This document shows positions 1 through 8,437 of a DNA stretch of 64,000 nt, in pieces. A program made the translations under genes and the position numbers. Location of the stretch: the NCBI GenBank assembly GCA_014803435.1, contig JACYFD010000001.1, forward strand, positions 434,001 to 498,000, read 5' to 3'. This stretch comes from Cellulosimicrobium terreum (lineage in GTDB: Bacteria; Actinomycetota; Actinomycetes; Actinomycetales; Cellulomonadaceae). Below the pieces are notes generated by a model, which was not told where the DNA came from, ran no database searches, and worked only from the letters and a program-made list of their open reading frames with translations. How positions within the stretch are numbered: the first letter of the stretch is position 1; each line of letters starts with the position of its first letter.

Positions 1-634
1 CGCACGTGACGAGGACGCGGTGCTCGGGCGGGAGCGCGTCGAGGGCGCCCGTCAGGTCGTCCTGGACGCCCGCGAGCTCGGCGGAGTAGCCCGCGGCGGC
101 GGCGCGGAAGTCGTCGGCGTGCGCGGGATCCAGCTCGGCGAACGCGTCGGCCATGTTCTGCACATAGGCCTGGCCGTTCACGGGGGACATCCACGCGTGC
201 GGGTTCGCGAGGCCCTGGTACGCCTCTGCGGTGTCGTCGCCCAGCGCGACGGTCGCGACCCCCTCGCTCACGACGACGTGCGGCACGTCCAGCCCGCCGA
301 CGAACCGGTCGAACCACGCCTCCAGGCCGAGCCCGTTGTCGAGGATCAGGTCCGCCTCGGCGGCCCGGCGCAGGTCGCCCGGGGTCGGCTCGTACCCGTG
401 GATCTCGGCGCCGACCTTGGTGATCGACTCGACGCGCAGGTGGTCGCCCGCGACGTTGCGGGCCATGTCGGCGAGCACCGTGAACGTGGTGAGGACGACG
501 GGACGGTCGTCGTCGGGCGAAGGGGCCGAGCTCGCGTCCCCGAGCGCGCAGGCTGCGAGCGCCAGCAGCGCGAGACCGCCCGCGAGGGCGGCGCGAGGGC
601 GTCTACCGGTGCTCCGGATCCGAAAGTTCGGCAC
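1..634 (-). CDS. Metal (Zn/Mn) ABC transporter substrate-binding lipoprotein, C-terminus beyond window
   Basis: This is the 5' part, about 211 codons, of a ZnuA/TroA-type binding protein that would capture Zn2+ or Mn2+ outside the membrane for an ABC importer. A GTG start at 634 gives a lipoprotein signal with lipobox LALAAC and the lipidated Cys at residue 29. It is followed by TTFTVLADMARNVAGDH, an IHGYEPTPGDLRR segment carrying a metal-ligand His, and an HAWMSP segment carrying another, which are hallmarks of the TroA fold. The start follows a TAGATT -10 box by 7 bases, so the mRNA is probably leaderless, and a DtxR/MntR-like palindrome overlaps it. The permease and ATPase genes are expected to the left of the window. 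The metal cannot be decided from sequence; the operator favours Mn or Fe-type control. Confidence 0.85.
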   Translation of the reverse strand, partial: MPNFRIRSTGRRPRAALAGGLALLALAACALGDASSAPSPDDDRPVVLTTFTVLADMARNVAGDHLRVESITKVGAEIHGYEPTPGDLRRAAEADLILDNGLGLEAWFDRFVGGLDVPHVVVSEGVATVALGDDTAEAYQGLANPHAWMSPVNGQAYVQNMADAFAELDPAHADDFRAAAAGYSAELAGVQDDLTGALDALPPEHRVLVTC

Positions 635-640
635 ACCGAA
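627..640 (-). promoter_or_regulatory. Candidate DtxR/MntR-family operator at the metal-binding lipoprotein start
   Basis: The minus strand reads TTCGG-TGTG-CCGAA, an inverted repeat with 5-base arms and a 4-base spacer. It resembles the TTAGG-N4-CCTAA core of DtxR/IdeR/MntR sites. It lies between the -10 box (642-647) and the GTG start, so bound repressor would cover the transcription start. The regulator identity is inferred; only the symmetry and position are seen. Confidence 0.5.
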
Positions 641-798
641 CAATCTAGCCCAGCCGTGTCGCACGCGTCGACCACGGCCGGGACTCGCAGCGGTTCGCTG
701 TGACCCGTATCACCGTGGGGCGCTCCCCGCTCTTGTCAGGCAACAGCACGCACCGACGCGCCCGGATCGGCCGGACGCCTCCGAGAAGGAGTACTGCC

Positions 799-2397
799 GT
801 GGCACTCGTCGCTCCAGAGATGTTGCTGAACTCCATGATGGGCAAGGTCTACGACGTCCTCACGAACGGTGACGACACCGTCCCGCGCAGCGAGGAGTTC
901 TTCTTCTCGTGGGCGACGCCCGGGATCCCGCTCGAGCCCGAGGACGTCCGCTTCCTCACGCAGGGCCTCACCGGCATCGCGCGGCGGCCCGACGGCGCCG
1001 ACGCGCTCCCCGCCGCACCACCGGCCGACGGCGCCGCGCCCGCGGACGGGACCGCGGCGGGCGGCATGAGCCCCGCCGACCTCGAACAGCTGCGTGCGAC
1101 CGACGCCGGCCAGCTGCTCGTCCAGGCGGAGGCGTTCGCCCGGCTCCTCGACTTCGTGCCCGACCCGGCGGCGACGGTCAACGACCAGTTCGCGACCCTG
1201 CAGGTCAAGAACGACAAGGGCGGGCTCTCGGAGAACTACGAGTACCTCCTCGACATGAGCCAGGTCGCCGCGTCCGAGCTGGACGAGGCGACCAAGGCGA
1301 ACGTCGTCCGCCTCACCGGGCTGCTGCAGAAGGTCGTGAAGCAGACCGACATCATCACGGGCGAGGAGACGGAGCTCGTGCAGCCGAGCGACCTCGTCAC
1401 CGCCTACAACGCGGGCCTCGAACGCTACGAGAGCGCAGCCCTCGCGTACAACACGGCGCGCATCGACGCACTCGCCGCGACGAACCAGCGGGCGGTGCAG
1501 AACTGGGCGATCAACGCGCCCATCCTGCGCAACCGGGTCAAGGCGGCCATGGCGTCGTGGGTGAGCGAGGGGCACAAGAACGACTACGAGAAGATCGCGG
1601 CGTTCCTCGACCAGGTGCAGCGCCGCGACCTGTCGCTCCTCAAGGCGCGCTACCGCGACGACCTCGACAAGGCGAAGCTCACCGGCGCCGTCTCGGGCAG
1701 CGACTTCTACTACACGTCGGTCGTGCCGGGGAACTTCCTCACGGCGTCGGGGTGGACCGAGTTCACGTTCGGCTCCGGCGACTTCGCGCAGGAACGGTTC
1801 AGCAGCTACTCGCTGAAGCGGTCGTCCAGCGCGAGCGGGGGTGGCTTCTTCGGCATCTTCGGGAACGCGAAGGCGGGCACGCAGGTGGAGGGGGAGTCGG
1901 CGCGCTCGTTCCGGTTCGAGTCCGAGCAGTTCTCCATGTCGTTCCAGATCGCCCAGGTCCCGATCGTGCGGCCCTGGTTCAAGACGGCGTACCTCACGTC
2001 GAAGAGCTGGCGGATGAGCCAGGCGAACGTCGAGGCTCGCGGCGAGTTCGCCTCGGACGGCGGCACGCCCCGCAAGGGTCGGCTCCCCGCCTACCCGACG
2101 GCCCTCGTCCTGGTCCGTGACGTGACCGTGTCGTTCCGTGCGTCGGAGGGCATGTCGTCGTTCCAGTCGGAGTGGGAGTCGGCGAAGTCGACCAGCGGCA
2201 AGGTGTTCGCGTTCGGCCCGATCGTCGTCGCGGGTGGCAACACGACCTCCCGGTACAGCTCGTCGTCGAACAGCTCGTCCCGCTACCACTGGGACGGTCA
2301 GACGCTCAAGGTCGACGGTGCGCAGATCATCGGGTTCAAGTGCGCTCTGATGCCCAAGGCGCCGGACCCGCTGCCCGAGATCACGTCCTGGGTCTGA
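799..2397 (+). CDS. Protein of unknown function, first of a related pair (532 aa)
   Basis: I do not recognise this family. The GTG at 799 was chosen because GAGAAGGAG lies 7 bases upstream. There is no signal peptide or membrane segment. Residues 1-75 are ordinary, about 75-95 are Ala/Pro/Gly-rich, about 95-300 look mostly helical and charged, and the C-terminal half is rich in Ser, Phe and Gly and looks beta-rich (GGGFFGIFGNAKAG). A VRPWF motif at residue 390, then YPTALVLVRDVTV, and the final GFKCALMPKAPDP each have a counterpart in the next gene, so the two genes share a homologous C-terminal domain. The stop is 11 bases before the next start, implying co-transcription. A structural or carbohydrate-linked role is possible but not supported. 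Confidence 0.8.
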   Translation: MALVAPEMLLNSMMGKVYDVLTNGDDTVPRSEEFFFSWATPGIPLEPEDVRFLTQGLTGIARRPDGADALPAAPPADGAAPADGTAAGGMSPADLEQLRATDAGQLLVQAEAFARLLDFVPDPAATVNDQFATLQVKNDKGGLSENYEYLLDMSQVAASELDEATKANVVRLTGLLQKVVKQTDIITGEETELVQPSDLVTAYNAGLERYESAALAYNTARIDALAATNQRAVQNWAINAPILRNRVKAAMASWVSEGHKNDYEKIAAFLDQVQRRDLSLLKARYRDDLDKAKLTGAVSGSDFYYTSVVPGNFLTASGWTEFTFGSGDFAQERFSSYSLKRSSSASGGGFFGIFGNAKAGTQVEGESARSFRFESEQFSMSFQIAQVPIVRPWFKTAYLTSKSWRMSQANVEARGEFASDGGTPRKGRLPAYPTALVLVRDVTVSFRASEGMSSFQSEWESAKSTSGKVFAFGPIVVAGGNTTSRYSSSSNSSSRYHWDGQTLKVDGAQIIGFKCALMPKAPDPLPEITSWV

Positions 2398-2408
2398 GCG
2401 GGCCGACC

Positions 2409-4118
2409 ATGGACTCGCGCGCACAGCTCGCGCTCATGGCCAAGGCGGGTTCGGTGTTCACCAGCGACGACTCGGTGCTCAGCTTCCCCGTCACACCGGT
2501 GACGTTCGCGCCCGAGCAGCTCGACCTGGCGGGCGACGCGACGTTCGGCCGGCTCGTCGAGTTCTCCGCGATCGTCAACCTCGTGCCCGACGGCGCGGCC
2601 TGGGTCCCGTCGGGCGGCTTCCTCTGGGACGCCGCCCGGCGCGTCCTCGGCGCGGGGTTCGCGACCGAGCGACCCACCACGGAGCAGGTCGCTGAGTACG
2701 CGCGGGTCCGGGCCGAGCTCTACACGTCCGGGGCGGGCGGCCTGCTCGAGCCCACGCCGCGACTGCTCGCGTACCGGGCGCACCGCGACGCCTACCTCGT
2801 CGCGGTCCAGGAGTTCCGGACGGCGTCGCTCAGCGCGTCGGGCGGGGAGTCGGAGGCCATGTCGGCGGCGGACGCGACCGACATGCCCGGTGCCGGCGCG
2901 CCCGGTGGCGACATCGACGCCGCGCTCCTCGACGTCCTGCGCTCGCGGGTCGCGGACGCGGAGCGGGACTGGAACCAGCTCGGGCACCGCAGCGCCGTCG
3001 AGAAGGCCCAGGCCCGCCTCGATGAGCTCGACGCCGCCTCGCCCGCCCAGGTCCTCTCCCGCTGGGCGGACCAGCTCAACCCCGACGTCGGCACCCTGAC
3101 GCGCGCCACGGACCAGCTCGTCGTCTACCCGACGCCGTTCGCGCCGGGCAACGCCACGGACGAGGCCGCCTGGCGGCCGTTCTCGCTCACGGGCGCCGAG
3201 ATCGACGCGGCGGTCGCGGCCGCACCGGCGGAGCTGCGCGACCGGCTCGGAGCGGGCGGCGACGGCTCGGTGACGCGCATCGACTTCGAGTTCTCGGTCG
3301 CCTCGCTGGTGCGGCCGTGGTTCGACCCGGCGATGTTCACCTCGCGGTTCTGGCGCTTCGGGCCGGGCGACGCCCGGCCGATCAGCGACGGCACCGTGCC
3401 TGGGACCGGCGACGTCCCGATGTACCCGACGGCCGTCGTGTTCGCCCGCAAGGTCGTGGTCACGTCCGGCGGGGGCGCTCCGGTCCCCGCTCCGTCGTCG
3501 TTCGCGTTCGAGCTGCTCAAGGACGCACGTCTGCGGTCCCAGCTGCCGATGTTCACGCGCGGCGCTGCGCTGCGCGCGTCCCTCCAGGCACGGCCCGGGG
3601 CGGCCGCGTCGATCCAGCGGTCGATCGTGGTGCCCGCCGCCGGGCCGGACGACCGGACGTTCGACCTCGACCGCATCGTGCGACCGGTCGCCGGCTCGGC
3701 TGCCGTCGCGCTGTCGAGGTCCGCGCGCGTCCGGGTCCGCGACCTGTTCCCGGGGCACGTCTTCGAACGCCTGCCGAGCCCGGCCCCCGCTCCCGCTCCC
3801 GCTCCTGCCCCGGCTCCCGCGCCCGCGGCCCCCGACACGTCCATCCAGCTCCTCGCTTTCGTCTGTCGGGTGGTGCCGCCGTCGCCCGACCCCGACCCGG
3901 CGCTCGACTGGACCGGCGTGCCCGTGGCCGACGTGCCCGGGTGGTTCGTCGTCACGCCCAAGGAAGGGCTCAACGGGCGCACGGGTCCGGGGACGCAGTT
4001 CGACAAGCTGCACACCAAGCCCCAGGGCAGCCGCCTGCAGGCGGTCAGCGAGGCGGACGGCTGGATCATGACGCCCGACGGCGTCTACTACGCCAAGCGC
4101 TTCACGACCCCGGGCTGA
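2409..4118 (+). CDS. Protein of unknown function with C-terminal SH3-like domain, second of pair (569 aa)
   Basis: This gene starts 11 bases after the previous stop and shares a domain with that gene: VRPWF at residue 301, YPTAVVFARKVVV, and AFVCRVVPPSPDP match equivalent motifs there in the same order. After it comes a Pro-Ala linker (about 456-474) and a C-terminal bacterial SH3-like segment of about 60 residues (GWFVVTPKEGLNGRTGPGTQ, then GSRLQAV and WIM). That segment has the GLNVRSGP-type signature of SH3b domains, which usually bind peptidoglycan or peptides. No export signal is visible, so a wall role would need an unusual route. No predicted shine-dalgarno is strong, and translational coupling to the upstream gene is likely. 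The function remains unknown. Confidence 0.8.
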   Translation: MDSRAQLALMAKAGSVFTSDDSVLSFPVTPVTFAPEQLDLAGDATFGRLVEFSAIVNLVPDGAAWVPSGGFLWDAARRVLGAGFATERPTTEQVAEYARVRAELYTSGAGGLLEPTPRLLAYRAHRDAYLVAVQEFRTASLSASGGESEAMSAADATDMPGAGAPGGDIDAALLDVLRSRVADAERDWNQLGHRSAVEKAQARLDELDAASPAQVLSRWADQLNPDVGTLTRATDQLVVYPTPFAPGNATDEAAWRPFSLTGAEIDAAVAAAPAELRDRLGAGGDGSVTRIDFEFSVASLVRPWFDPAMFTSRFWRFGPGDARPISDGTVPGTGDVPMYPTAVVFARKVVVTSGGGAPVPAPSSFAFELLKDARLRSQLPMFTRGAALRASLQARPGAAASIQRSIVVPAAGPDDRTFDLDRIVRPVAGSAAVALSRSARVRVRDLFPGHVFERLPSPAPAPAPAPAPAPAPAAPDTSIQLLAFVCRVVPPSPDPDPALDWTGVPVADVPGWFVVTPKEGLNGRTGPGTQFDKLHTKPQGSRLQAVSEADGWIMTPDGVYYAKRFTTPG

Positions 4119-4191
4119 CCGGACTGCCGAAACCCTTGTGCTTGCGTGGTGGCGACGGGCCACGCTCTCGGATTTCTGCACGAAGGCACCG

Positions 4192-4429
4192 ATGGCTCGC
4201 GAAGGGGTGCCGCGGGTCGAGGTCGGACACACGTACGTCGTGGCGCTCGTCTGGGAGCAGGCGGTGGACGACCCTACCGTCCCGCTTCCTGCTCGGTGGG
4301 TCACGCTCGGGGCCGACGTACTCGCTCGAGGGCAAGGTCACGGGCAAGAGCGTGAAGAGCCTCGTCGCTGAGCTCGAGAGCGCGAGGCCGACGGTCCGCG
4401 AGGACTTCGGCCCGACGGACGCTGGGTAG
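4192..4429 (+). pseudogene. Small gene broken by a frameshift (about 80 aa composite)
   Basis: An ATG at 4192 with GAAGG upstream opens a reading frame with protein-like sequence (VEVGHTYVVALVWEQ, ARWVTLG). From about 4314 the plausible continuation (PTYSLEGKV, SLVAELESARPTV) lies in another frame and ends with TAG at 4427-4429. The switch occurs in a GGGGCC run, so one extra base or two missing bases would rejoin the two halves. Either the gene is decayed or the assembly has an indel there. The composite resembles no family I can name. Confidence 0.5.
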
Positions 4430-4455
4430 TGGACAGCACGACCCGTGCGCTTCTT

Positions 4456-5394
4456 CTATGCCGCCGCATGCACGACGGCGACGGGCCCGGTCGCGCGGTG
4501 CAGAACCGCCTCGGTGACCGACCCGAGCAGCGAGCCCTCCTCGTCGCCGCGTCCCCGGGTACCGACCACCGTCAGGGCCGCGACCCGGCCTGCCTCGAGC
4601 AGCGCCGCCGACGGATCACGGTCGACGACGAACACGTCGACCGTGACGTCGTCGTGCGCGGGGCGGCGGACCCGCGCGAGCGCGGCCCGGACGGTCGCCG
4701 CGGCCGCGTCGTGCGCCGCGCGCTCCGCGTCGGCCCGCGCCCAGGGGTCGCGATCGTGGGAGGAGCGACCACGGAGCCGCCAGGCGTTCACGGCGACCAC
4801 GCGCCCGCCGGTGGTCGCGGCCTCGTCGAGCGCGACGCGCAGGGCGGCGTCGGCGTCGACCGATCCGTCGACCCCGACGACCACGTCGGTGGTCCGGGCG
4901 CGGCAGTGGTCGACGGGCGGCACGACGACGATCGGAGCCGCCGCGCGCGACGCGAGCCTGCTCCCGACGGAGCTGAGCAGGACGGCGCCGACGAGTCCTA
5001 GGCCTCGCGTTCCGACGACCACCAGGTCCGCATCCCGTGCGGCGTCGAGCAGTGCCTCCGACGGCGGGCCGGACCGCAGGACGCCCTCGACCGGGACGCT
5101 CGGGTCGACGCGATCGGCCCGGTCGATCGCCGCGTCGACGACGCACCCGCCCCGCCCTGCGACGTCGTCGTCCGGGAGCGGGTTCGCGTCCAGGAACGGC
5201 GACCCGCTGGTGTGGACGACGTGCACGACGCGCAGCACCGCGCTGCGGGCCGCTGCCTCGCGAACCGCCCAGTCGAGCGCGCGGCCGCTCGACGTGCTGC
5301 CGTCGACGCCGACGAGCACCACGGGGCGCCGGTGCTGGTCCCCGGTGGGCACCGTCGTCGCCGACCCGGTCCGTCGCTCTGCCGTGATGGTCAT
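4456..5394 (-). CDS. Universal stress protein with two Usp domains (312 aa)
   Basis: Two UspA domains are joined head to tail, about residues 24-165 and 170-312. Both carry the VVGTRG nucleotide-loop motif of the ATP-binding class, followed by GLVGAVLLSSVGS in domain 1 and GDEEGSLLGSVTEAVL in domain 2, and both end with a PVVVVP/PVAVVH-type strand. Such tandem Usp proteins are typical of the actinobacterial dormancy (DosR) response and bind ATP in the cytoplasm. The ATG at 5394 has GAGGTGAGG just upstream. The gene diverges from a DosR-like response regulator, and a DosR-box-like palindrome at 5487-5504 lies between them. The DosR link is inferred from the site and the neighbours. Confidence 0.9.
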   Translation of the reverse strand: MTITAERRTGSATTVPTGDQHRRPVVLVGVDGSTSSGRALDWAVREAAARSAVLRVVHVVHTSGSPFLDANPLPDDDVAGRGGCVVDAAIDRADRVDPSVPVEGVLRSGPPSEALLDAARDADLVVVGTRGLGLVGAVLLSSVGSRLASRAAAPIVVVPPVDHCRARTTDVVVGVDGSVDADAALRVALDEAATTGGRVVAVNAWRLRGRSSHDRDPWARADAERAAHDAAAATVRAALARVRRPAHDDVTVDVFVVDRDPSAALLEAGRVAALTVVGTRGRGDEEGSLLGSVTEAVLHRATGPVAVVHAAA

Positions 5395-5486
5395 CGTCCT
5401 CACCTCGTGTCCTGTCTCGACTCGTCCGGTCCTTCCTGGATACGCCCGGGGAACGACGCCGGGGCACGGCTGACCGACCTGTGTTC

Positions 5487-5504
5487 CCGGGACCAAGGTC
5501 CCGG
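5487..5504. promoter_or_regulatory. DosR-box-like palindrome
   Basis: The 18-bp perfect palindrome CCGGGACCAAGGTCCCGG contains GGGAC-N4-GTCCC, the spacing and core of the mycobacterial DosR site (TTSGGGACTWWAGTCCCSAA). It lies between the divergent universal stress protein and response-regulator genes and could serve both promoters. Binding is inferred. Confidence 0.6.
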
Positions 5505-5565
5505 ATGCGCTCGTACGCCCGTGTTCGGCAGGAGGACGGGCGGCGCGGCGGGCTAGGTTGGGAGC

Positions 5566-6240
5566 ATGGGCACCGACCAGCCGATCCGCGTGTTCCTGCT
5601 CGACGACCACGAGGTGGTCCGGCGCGGCGTCGCGGCGCTGCTCGAGGCGTCCGGGGACGTCACCGTCGTCGGCGAGGCCGGCACCGCCGCCTCGGCGCTC
5701 GCGCGCATCAGGGCCACTCGTCCCGACGTCGCGATCCTCGACGTGCGCCTGCCCGACGGCTCGGGCGTCGAGGTGTGCCGCGAGGTGCGCTCGGAGCTGC
5801 CGGAGGTCGGGTGCCTCATGCTCACGTCGTACGCCGACGACGAGGCGCTGTTCCAGTCGGTGCTCGCCGGGGCCGCCGGGTACGTGCTCAAGCAGATCCA
5901 CGGGTCGGACCTCGTCGGCGCGGTCCGCACCGTCGCGGCGGGCGGGTCGCTGCTCGACCCGTCGAGCACCGCGCGCGTGCTGGAGAGACTGCGCCACGCG
6001 GCCGACGAGGAGCCGGACCGCCTCGAGGGCCTGTCCCCGCAGGAGCGGCAGATCGTCGCGCTCATCGGCGAGGGCCTGACGAACCGCGAGATCGGGCAGC
6101 GACTGTTCCTCGCGGAGAAGACGGTCAAGAACTACGTGTCGCACGTGCTCGCGACGCTCGGCATGCAGCGCCGCACGCAGGTCGCCGTGCTCGCGACCGA
6201 GCTCCGTCAGCAGGTCGCCGACCCGAGTGCGCCGAGGTAG
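5566..6240 (+). CDS. NarL/LuxR-family response regulator, DosR/DevR-like (224 aa)
   Basis: The receiver domain (about 7-122) has the acidic pair D13-D14, phospho-acceptor D59 in ILDVRLPDG, T87 and K109. A GerE/LuxR helix-turn-helix (about 152-212) contains LSPQERQIVALIGEGLTNRE and KTVKNYVSHVL. Length and motifs fit the DevR/DosR branch, which activates hypoxia and redox-stress genes. The ATG follows a TAGGTT box by exactly 6 bases, so the transcript is probably leaderless. The likely partner is the GAF-domain kinase encoded at 7256-8437. The DosR-like palindrome upstream suggests autoregulation. Confidence 0.9.
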   Translation: MGTDQPIRVFLLDDHEVVRRGVAALLEASGDVTVVGEAGTAASALARIRATRPDVAILDVRLPDGSGVEVCREVRSELPEVGCLMLTSYADDEALFQSVLAGAAGYVLKQIHGSDLVGAVRTVAAGGSLLDPSSTARVLERLRHAADEEPDRLEGLSPQERQIVALIGEGLTNREIGQRLFLAEKTVKNYVSHVLATLGMQRRTQVAVLATELRQQVADPSAPR

Positions 6241-6256
6241 CACGTCTACCTCCCTC

Positions 6257-6270
6257 GGGACCTTCGGCCG
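6257..6270 (+). promoter_or_regulatory. Degenerate DosR-box-like half palindrome
   Basis: GGGAC-CTTC-GGCCG keeps one perfect half site and three of five bases of the other at the same N4 spacing as the site at 5487-5504. It lies about 42 bases before the split-barrel protein start. Support is weaker than for the other two sites. Confidence 0.3.
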
Positions 6271-6311
6271 TCGCGCACACCTCCACGCGGCGCGAGCATG
6301 GGGAGATGATC

Positions 6312-6722
6312 ATGACGGAGCGGACGACGGCCGGGCTCGCCGAGCTCGCACCCGAGGAGAGCTACGCGCTGCTGGCGACCGTCCCGGTGGGACGGGTCGT
6401 CTTCACCGACCGCGCGCTGCCGGCCATCCAGCCGGTGAACTTCGTGCTCGACGGGCCGGACGTCGTCTTCCGCACCGGCGAGGGGTCCAAGCTCGCGGTC
6501 GCAGCGAGCCGCGCCGTCGTGGCGTTCGAGGCCGACTGGTTCGACACGGACGCGCGTACCGGCTGGTCCGTCGTGCTGGTCGGCCGGACGTTCGAGGTGA
6601 CGGACCCGGTCGAGCACGCGCGGCTCCTCGCGCTGCCGCTCGTCACGTTCGTGCCAGGGGAGCGGGACCGCGTCGTCAAGGTCGTCCCGCGCATCGTCAC
6701 GGGACGCCGCATCGCGCGCTAG
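6312..6722 (+). CDS. Pyridoxamine 5'-phosphate oxidase-family (split-barrel) protein (136 aa)
   Basis: A single FMN-binding split-barrel domain spans the protein. It begins with ELAPEESYALLATVPVGRVVF and continues with PAIQPVNFVLDG, VVFRTGEGSKL and a VVLVGRTFEV strand. Family members bind flavin or F420 or act as haem/redox chaperones, and small versions of this type belong to the mycobacterial DosR regulon. The ATG at 6312 was preferred over the one at 6306 because GGGGAG is placed 6 bases before it. The substrate is unknown. Confidence 0.8.
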   Translation: MTERTTAGLAELAPEESYALLATVPVGRVVFTDRALPAIQPVNFVLDGPDVVFRTGEGSKLAVAASRAVVAFEADWFDTDARTGWSVVLVGRTFEVTDPVEHARLLALPLVTFVPGERDRVVKVVPRIVTGRRIAR

Positions 6723-6731
6723 CCTCGGCAG

Positions 6732-7241
6732 GTGACCTCCGAGCTCGACGTGCGTGACGCGACCGCGGCCGACTGGCCCGGGATCTGGCGCGTCCTCGAA
6801 CCGACCTTCCGTGCCGGCGAGACCTACACCTACCCGCGGGACATCACCGAGACCGACGCGCGTGCCGCCTGGACCCGTGCGCCCGGGGCACGGGTGCTCG
6901 TCGCGGTCGACGGCACCACCACCGGAGCCGCGGTGCTGGGCACGGCGAAGTACCTGCCGAACCATCCTGGTGCGGGCGCGCACGTCGCGAACGCCAGCTT
7001 CGTCGTCGGGCCCGACGCCGCCGGGCGGGGCGTGGGCCGGACGCTCGCCCAGGCCGTGCTGGACCGTGCCCGGGCCGACGGGTACCGCGCGATGCAGTTC
7101 AACGCCGTCGTCGAGACCAACGTCCGCGCGGTGGCGCTGTGGCAGTCTCTGGGCTTCGACGTCCTCGCGACCGTGCCCGAGGCGTTCGACCACCCCACGC
7201 GCGGGCTCGTCGGCCTGCACGTCATGCACCGCGCGCTCTGA
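6732..7241 (+). CDS. GNAT-family N-acetyltransferase (169 aa)
   Basis: A GNAT fold is visible: the N-terminal VRDATAADWPGIWRVL motif, a central ASFVVGPDAAGRGVGRTL segment that supplies the acetyl-CoA pyrophosphate loop (Q/RxxGxG/A), and the C-terminal NVRAVALWQSLGFDV motif. It most resembles phosphinothricin or general small-molecule acetyltransferases; the acceptor is not predictable. The GTG start lies 6 bases after TAGCCT, a -10 box that overlaps the upstream TAG stop codon, so it probably has its own leaderless promoter rather than depending on read-through. Confidence 0.85.
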   Translation: MTSELDVRDATAADWPGIWRVLEPTFRAGETYTYPRDITETDARAAWTRAPGARVLVAVDGTTTGAAVLGTAKYLPNHPGAGAHVANASFVVGPDAAGRGVGRTLAQAVLDRARADGYRAMQFNAVVETNVRAVALWQSLGFDVLATVPEAFDHPTRGLVGLHVMHRAL

Positions 7242-7255
7242 CTCCGCTCCGACGC

Positions 7256-8437
7256 CTACCGGGCGGGTGCCCACCACTCGACGCGCGTGCCGCCGTCGGG
7301 CAGCGCCACCGCCGACGAGCCACCACCGAGCGCGGCGGCGCGCGTCGCGAGGTTCCGCAGCCCCGAGCGGCGCCCGCCCGCGCGGATGCCGACCCCGTCG
7401 TCCGTGACGGTCAGGCGCGCCTCGCGCGCCGTCACGGCCAGGTGCACGACGACGGACCCGGCCCGCGCGTGCCGCGCGACGTTGGTCAGGGCCTCGCCGA
7501 GGACGACGACGAGCTGGTCCGCGACCTCGGCCGGCAGGCTCGGGGCGCCGTCCGTGACCCCCGCACCGGACCGGTCGCCCACGACCTCGACCTCGACGAC
7601 CGGCTCGAACCCGAGGACGTTCACGGCCGCCGCGGCCTGCGCGCGCAGGCGGTCCTCGATCGACGGGGCGCCCGGGTCCGCCGCCGTGTGCAGCGCGAAG
7701 ATCGTCGAGCGGATCTGGCGGATCGTCTCGTCCAGGTCGGTCACGGTCTCCTCGATGCGGCTGCGGGCCGTCGCGTCGGCGACGAGGGGCTGCACGCTCA
7801 TGAGCGACATCGCCGACGCGAACAGGCGCTGGATGACGACGTCGTGCAGGTCGCGCGCGATCCGGTCCCGGTCCTCCAGCACACCGACCTGCTTCGCTCG
7901 CGCGTAGAGCCGGGCGTTCTCGATCGCGATGCCGGCCGCGGCGGCGAGCGCGACGACCGCGGCCTCGTCCTGGGTGGAGAAGAGCGACCCGCCCACCTTG
8001 TCCGTCAGGTACAGGTTGCCGAACACCGTGTCCCGCACCCGTACCGGCACGCCGAGGAACGTGTGCATCGGTGGGTGACCTGCAGGGAAGCCGGCGGAAC
8101 GGACGTCGTCGGCGATCTCCTTGACCCGGATCGGCTCGGGGTGGTCGATCAGCGCGCCGAGCAGGCCCTCGCCGTGCGGCCAGTGGCTGATCGCGGCCAC
8201 CTCGTCGTCCGTGAGGCCCAGCGGGACGAACCGGGCCAGGCGCTCGCGACCCGAGGGGTCGAGCACGCCGAGCGCGCCGTACCGGGCGCCGGTCAGGTCC
8301 ATCGCCGCCCGCACGATGCGCTCCAGCACCTGGTCGAGGTCCAGGTCGCTCGTCACCGCCAGGACGGCGTCGAGCACGCGCCGGCCGGCGCCGGGGGCGA
8401 GGTCGCTCGGGTCGCTCGGGGCGGTCGCGTCGTCCAC
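7256..8437 (-). CDS. GAF-domain sensor histidine kinase, DosS/DevS-like (393 aa)
   Basis: One GAF domain (about 35-175) precedes a HisKA_3 dimerisation domain with the phospho-acceptor H198 in DRIARDLHDVVIQRLF and an HATPase domain (GEALTNVARH, DDGVG). This is the DosS/DosT branch of kinases, which sense O2, NO or redox state through haem. DosS has two GAF domains, whereas this protein has only one. The FPAGHPPMHTFLGVPV segment with H121 lies where I recall the haem-binding stretch of DosS; this was not aligned. The likely target is the regulator encoded at 5566-6240. The GTG at 8437 has GGGAG upstream. It ends 14 bases from the convergent GNAT gene. Confidence 0.9.
   Translation of the reverse strand: MDDATAPSDPSDLAPGAGRRVLDAVLAVTSDLDLDQVLERIVRAAMDLTGARYGALGVLDPSGRERLARFVPLGLTDDEVAAISHWPHGEGLLGALIDHPEPIRVKEIADDVRSAGFPAGHPPMHTFLGVPVRVRDTVFGNLYLTDKVGGSLFSTQDEAAVVALAAAAGIAIENARLYARAKQVGVLEDRDRIARDLHDVVIQRLFASAMSLMSVQPLVADATARSRIEETVTDLDETIRQIRSTIFALHTAADPGAPSIEDRLRAQAAAAVNVLGFEPVVEVEVVGDRSGAGVTDGAPSLPAEVADQLVVVLGEALTNVARHARAGSVVVHLAVTAREARLTVTDDGVGIRAGGRRSGLRNLATRAAALGGGSSAVALPDGGTRVEWWAPAR

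Noticed and set aside
736-4304. Long open frames on the minus strand opposite the two unknown genes (562 and 668 codons)
   Set aside because: They are Arg/Asp/Val-rich shadow frames caused by GC content, lack shine-dalgarno sites, and overlap real genes whose codon usage fits better.
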